DNA from: Metridium senile | Lineage: Eukaryota > Cnidaria > Anthozoa > Actiniaria > Metridiidae | Direction: 5' to 3' | DNA length: 64,000 nucleotides | Assembly: GCA_949775045.1 (NCBI GenBank) | Contig: OX459108.1 | Span: 9,386,072-9,450,071, forward strand | Shown: positions 60,987-64,000 of the stretch, piece after piece | Numbering within the stretch: the first letter of the stretch is position 1 | Layout of the letters: the number at the start of each line of letters is the position of its first letter | The notes under the pieces: generated by a model | Told to the model about the DNA's origin: nothing | The model's database searches: none | The model's input: the letters and a program-made list of their open reading frames with translations, nothing else | Position numbers and translations under genes: made by a program

Positions 60987-63914
60987 GTGAGTTGTCAGGA
61001 GCCGGTTGTACGAAGGGTAGATAAAGCTATCCGCGGATAAAAGTTTTCCACTGCATAGGTTTTTTTCATAGATTTTATCAGCTGGATAAGGATTTATCCG
61101 GTGGGTAGAGCTATTCACCATTCGTACAACCGGTCCCAGATATATTGTCAAATATATTATCTAATACTCCAGTTCCATGTTATCTATCACCGCTGTACTT
61201 TTTGAAAAAAGGCGCATTTGTGTATGCTAACCATCGATTTGTTGTTAAAAATATTCACAAATTCGGAAAAATGATATCGCTTAACAATAGAAAACATATT
61301 TGAATTTTCGCAGAATTGAGGTTATCCCTGTGAAAATGCGCCTTTTGTACAAATGGTAAAGCGGTGCTAGATAACATGAAACTGCGCTATCTTGAATGTA
61401 CAAACTTGTATATATCACCAGCTGGAGTAGATCTAGAACAACGTGACTATAATTATCCTTCCTTGTAATGTATACGGTGTGATTCATGCCGGAGTTTTAG
61501 ACAATGACTAAATAGCTGATAACTAATGAATACTTTTGAGCTCTAAATAGTTATTTTTTCGAGGAAATTTTTTCACGGATTTATGACACGCACACTATCA
61601 CTCTTTTGTATTTAGGTGGGCGTGTACATCACGCAATACATGTGGTCTAACTCCTACTTGTGTGTTAGGCCTCGTCTACACGAATCCGATCCGGCTGAAA
61701 CCGCATAGAAATATTTGCGTCCACACGAATCCTGTTGATCGTTTCCTATTCAAAAGTATGCGGTTTCGGTAACCGGATTCACTGGATTCGTGTGGACGAT
61801 AGGCCGATTCGCAACAAAAAGTATGCGGTTTCAAAAGTATCCGGATCCGTGTAGACGGGGTCTTACACGCAACGATTTTCATGACATCGGAAAAGACGTG
61901 TTAACATTTGGTCAGCTATAAACCCGCTATACGTCACGCTTCAATGCGCCTAGTCAAAATGGTAGAAATAAGGCCACAAAATCGTGTTTTTTCGATCTTT
62001 TCTCAAAATATTTGCAGTAAAGTAAAAAAAGTAGCCATGGATACAGCTACCTCAATCTTTTGTTGACCTTATCAAATGATTTTGATCTACTTTCCGTTCA
62101 AAAAGTACACGTACTTTTGGGGGTTGAAAGTTAACGGTTTGATCACTTTTACAAGAGAGATTGTGCGACGACTCTTTGAATGATATATATTATTTTGTCG
62201 CCGGTTATATATAAGTCGTCTGAGTATATATAATCATATTGTGCTGTGAAAGGCTTCTCTGGATGTTTAATTGTTTTTAAAAGCGGGTTTCTACTTGGAA
62301 ATATCAAATGTTCACAATCACGGAGATATGTTTTCCGATGATAACTCACCCACACAAAAACTTGCGGAAAGCTTGGACAGTATAGAGGAACTAAAACGTA
62401 TTTCGATCTTGTAGCGAGCCTCTAAAATCTCGACAAAAACTAAGTGAGACAGCTGCTTTAAAAAGGGACACTATAGTCTTTACCGTAATGTAAATGCTTT
62501 TTGGGCGTTAATTTGTTGTTAAAACCACTCCGCCTCCCCCACTACACAATATTGGTCTGGCAGTAATCAAGTAATCACTAAAAGCCAACATTACATGGAG
62601 GGGATGGGGAGAGTTATGGCAAAAAATACAGTTGAAGGCCAAAATAAAATAGTTTTTTCCAAGATTGTAGCTCTCAGTATTCATCGTTTTTTTTAAATAG
62701 CTGCATAAAACCCTTGGCTGCATATGTTGATATACTACCAAATCTTTGTACTAACTTATGATTAATGATGTTTTAGGATCGCGTTAAGAATCCCGACGAG
62801 TTTCCGCGTCCTTTCATTAGTGGGACATGGGAAGGATTTTGGTGGGCTTTTGTTACCATGACAACAGTAGGGTAAGTAAAGGTGTACTGCCCCCTTAAAT
62901 CTCCGGCTTTTTGAAATATTTTTAACTTCAACCTCGTACCCAGTGCGTCGTTGGCGTAGAGGAACGCTGGCTCTGGGTACGAGATTGACTTAACATATAC
63001 ATTGTCTTTGTTCAGGTATGGAGACCGCGCACCTAAGTCATTGCTGGCTCGTATATTTTGTATTGTATGGATCATTGTTGGTATTATCATCATCGCTATA
63101 TTTACTGCCATCATCACAGCCTCGCTATCAGCCAGTATCCAGCATCATTTCACCGTCCATGGAGCTTCAGTAAGTCGTATGATTTGTATAGGAAATCGCA
63201 TGATCTTGAGTACAATTCGTAATTGATATGTACGAGTTATGTTTTGAAAGTTTTCAAAATTGGACGAGCCTTTTAGGCGAGTCCAATTTGATAACTTTCA
63301 AAACATCGCAAGTGTCTATTAATTACAAATTGTACGAGAAGATCGTGCGATTTTTTATTTATAATATACTGGAAAACTAATTGGTACTCTGCAGAGTACA
63401 ATTTACGATCTAATTGTACTCCTCTCGTCCAATCAGAATCGAGTAATTTTGTACAGTATATTATAAATGAACTTATTACGTCTCCCAAACTATGTTGGAA
63501 TTCCTCATTTAAAAATAACCCAGTTTTTAGTATTTGTTGCACTGTCATAGCCTTGATAGCATGCGACATATTCTTCAGTGTCGTCATTTATTAAGGAGAG
63601 GATTGCCATGTAATTAAAGACACAATATAGAAATACCACTGATTTGTCATTTTTTTATCCACTTTTACTCAGTTTCACATTGCCTAAGTTAATGTTCAAA
63701 ACAACAGTTCGTTTACAAAGTTGAACATCTAAAAATTATTTGAGAATAGGTTGTTTGGTGCCTGTGTAGCTACAGGATTTTCGCACATCAGTCACTCCAT
63801 AACTCTTCACCCAATCCAGCACTAATAGTCCAATTACGTTTTCCATTCAGGTAGGCGCAGTTAAAGGGAGTGAGGAGTATCGCTATGGTGTCAGTCTTAA
63901 CGCGAAAATGATCA
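60282..63914 (+). CDS. GluR0-like potassium-selective channel, 5' part of gene (exons 1-4, continues past window)
   Basis: Seen: four exons join in frame (60282-60986, 62777-62871, 63016-63169, 63851-63914), giving 339 codons plus one base, each with consensus GT-AG sites. Order: signal peptide (about residues 1-21); extracellular region with N-glycosylation sites N30 and N60 and cysteines C82, C131, C132; a stretch at 112-195 resembling an S1 ligand-binding lobe (GGIFPHLVNKM, then YDLTFPITG and YIPIVEAP); membrane segment 213-235; pore loop with WWAFVTMTTVGYGDR (257-271); membrane segment 277-306; then VGAVKGSEEYRYG, like the start of an S2 lobe. Known: GluR0 and rotifer AvGluR1 combine iGluR lobes with a TVGYG potassium filter. 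Inference: a plasma-membrane, potassium-selective, ligand-gated channel. The arginine that binds the ligand carboxylate in classical receptors (in the TxxR-type motif after S1) is not at the equivalent place (ITGVSPDD), so the ligand may not be a standard amino acid. Alternative: an unrelated 2-TM potassium channel. The 3' end is not in the window. Confidence 0.82.
60319..61040 (-). other. No minus-strand gene here
   Basis: Minus frames at 60263-60523, 60572-60919 and 60894-61151 are antisense to exon 1 and its intron MITE; no independent support. Confidence 0.7.
60999..61137. mobile_element. MITE in intron 1, next to the exon 1 donor
   Basis: Inverted arms: GCCGGTTGTACGAAGGGTAG at the left against GACCGGTTGTACGAATGGTG (reverse complement of the right end). 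GCTATCC/GGATAAA-type pairs lie inside. It begins about 12 bp after the GTGAGT donor of exon 1. Confidence 0.8.
61171..61382. mobile_element. MITE in intron 1, family with end TTTCATGTTATCTAGCACCG
   Basis: The inverted arms are long, sharing the ATGTTATCTA.CACCGC end and an internal AAAAGGCGCATTT. The same family appears as half-copies near 206-277 and 53185-53317. Confidence 0.85.
61672..61866. mobile_element. hAT-type MITE in intron 1 (GTCTACACG ends)
   Basis: Left end GGCCTCGTCTACACGAATCC and right end GGATCCGTGTAGACGGGGTC form terminal inverted repeats. Several internal AGTATGCGGTTTC copies occur in both orientations. It is a relative of the elements at 40833, 50373 and 50599. Confidence 0.75.
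62777..62871 (+). CDS. Channel gene exon 2: pore helix
   Basis: 95 nt between the acceptor TTTTAG and the donor GTAAGT, entered in phase 0. It encodes DRVKNPDEFPRPFISG, then TWEGFWWAFVTMTTV and the first two bases of the first filter glycine. The aromatic WWAF followed by TMTTVG is a typical potassium-channel pore helix. The next intron therefore cuts inside the GYG codon block. Confidence 0.85.
62931..62988. mobile_element. Short palindromic element in intron 2
   Basis: CTCGTACCCAG on the left pairs with CTGGGTACGAG on the right, about 58 bp in all. It fills much of a 144-bp intron. Confidence 0.65.
63016..63169 (+). CDS. Channel gene exon 3: filter YGD and second membrane segment
   Basis: 154 nt after the acceptor TTTGTTCAG, with donor GTAAGT at 63170. 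Together with exon 2 it completes GYGDRAPKSLL, then a hydrophobic helix (ARIFCIVWIIVGIIIIAIF) and TAIITASLSAS. The small-residue SxTAxxxS-like run at the end of the helix recalls the M3 end of glutamate-receptor channels. It ends in phase 0. Confidence 0.87.
63197..63352. mobile_element. Palindromic MITE in intron 3
   Basis: The hairpin core is CCAATTTGATAACTTTCAAAA against TTTTGAAAGTTTTCAAAATTGG (trimmed copies). Outer arms AAATCGCATGATCTTGAGTA and the complement of GAGAAGATCGTGCGATTT extend the palindrome to about 155 bp. Confidence 0.8.
63358..63472. mobile_element. MITE in intron 3 with TTTATAATATACT ends
   Basis: TTTATAATATACTG on the left and CAGTATATTATAAA on the right form terminal inverted repeats. 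An internal TCGTCCAATCAGAATCGAG is present. It follows the previous palindrome almost directly. Confidence 0.7.
63851..63914 (+). CDS. Channel gene exon 4: start of S2-like segment
   Basis: 64 nt with acceptor CCATTCAG and donor GTAAGT at 63915. It reads VGAVKGSEEYRYGVSLNAKM. The VGxVKGS..YxY pattern is typical of the S2 lobe start in periplasmic-binding-protein-like and GluR0-like domains, which is what separates this protein from simple 2-TM potassium channels. The next exon lies outside the window. Confidence 0.75.
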
Positions 63915-64000
63915 GTAAGTGATTAGAAATTATGCTATAATCAATAGTCCCCTACACAGTTCTCTGCGTCATCTTAAAAGGTAGCCGTGCGTTGAAGTGA

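Overview
This is a eukaryotic, AT-rich and almost gene-free stretch of an animal genome. It has GT-AG introns, dense small inverted-repeat (MITE-like) elements, long minisatellites and decayed non-LTR retrotransposon tails. No operons, Shine-Dalgarno sites or bacterial genes are present. The repeat style, and a signal-peptide-bearing two-membrane-segment channel, suggest a marine invertebrate. A cnidarian (sea anemone or coral) is my best guess, but it is inferred only from the general look of the repeats.

The one convincing protein-coding gene lies at the right edge (60282 to beyond 63914, + strand, at least four exons, 3' end outside the window). It predicts a secreted or extracellular N-terminal domain, one membrane segment, a potassium-channel pore loop with the filter TTVGYGDR, a second membrane segment, and the start of a second extracellular segment (VGAVKGSEEYRYG). 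This is the S1-M1-P-M2-S2 plan of GluR0-like, potassium-selective relatives of ionotropic glutamate receptors. Its start-codon region is duplicated in tandem (137-bp unit). Its introns carry at least six small inverted-repeat elements, one beginning about 12 bp after a splice donor. A second, weaker coding signal is a 180-nt exon-like block at 44491-44670 that appears frameshifted; a 27-nt micro-exon-like block lies at 41166-41192.

The remaining 60 kb is repeats. (1) Inverted-repeat elements of many families: TACACCTA-ended palindromes (at least eight sites), TAGCCTG-ended elements with 9-bp target duplications (three copies, Mutator-like), GTTTACACG-type elements (four), TTAA-flanked, CAGTGGT-ended and others, some nested. 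(2) Tandem arrays with units of 42, 66, 80, 81, 108-146, 118, 123, 141, 154, 160, 170-180 and 228 bp, plus a 1.3-kb tetranucleotide-like array (57700-59000) that is open in all three minus-strand frames. (3) Hammerhead-ribozyme-like motifs of three sequence families. One (minus strand, about 4527-4570) keeps every core nucleotide, and six or more degenerate copies are scattered through the window, consistent with Penelope-like element or retrozyme debris. (4) LINE 3' ends with (TTA)n or (AAT)n tails.

Most long open frames are translations of these repeats, not genes.
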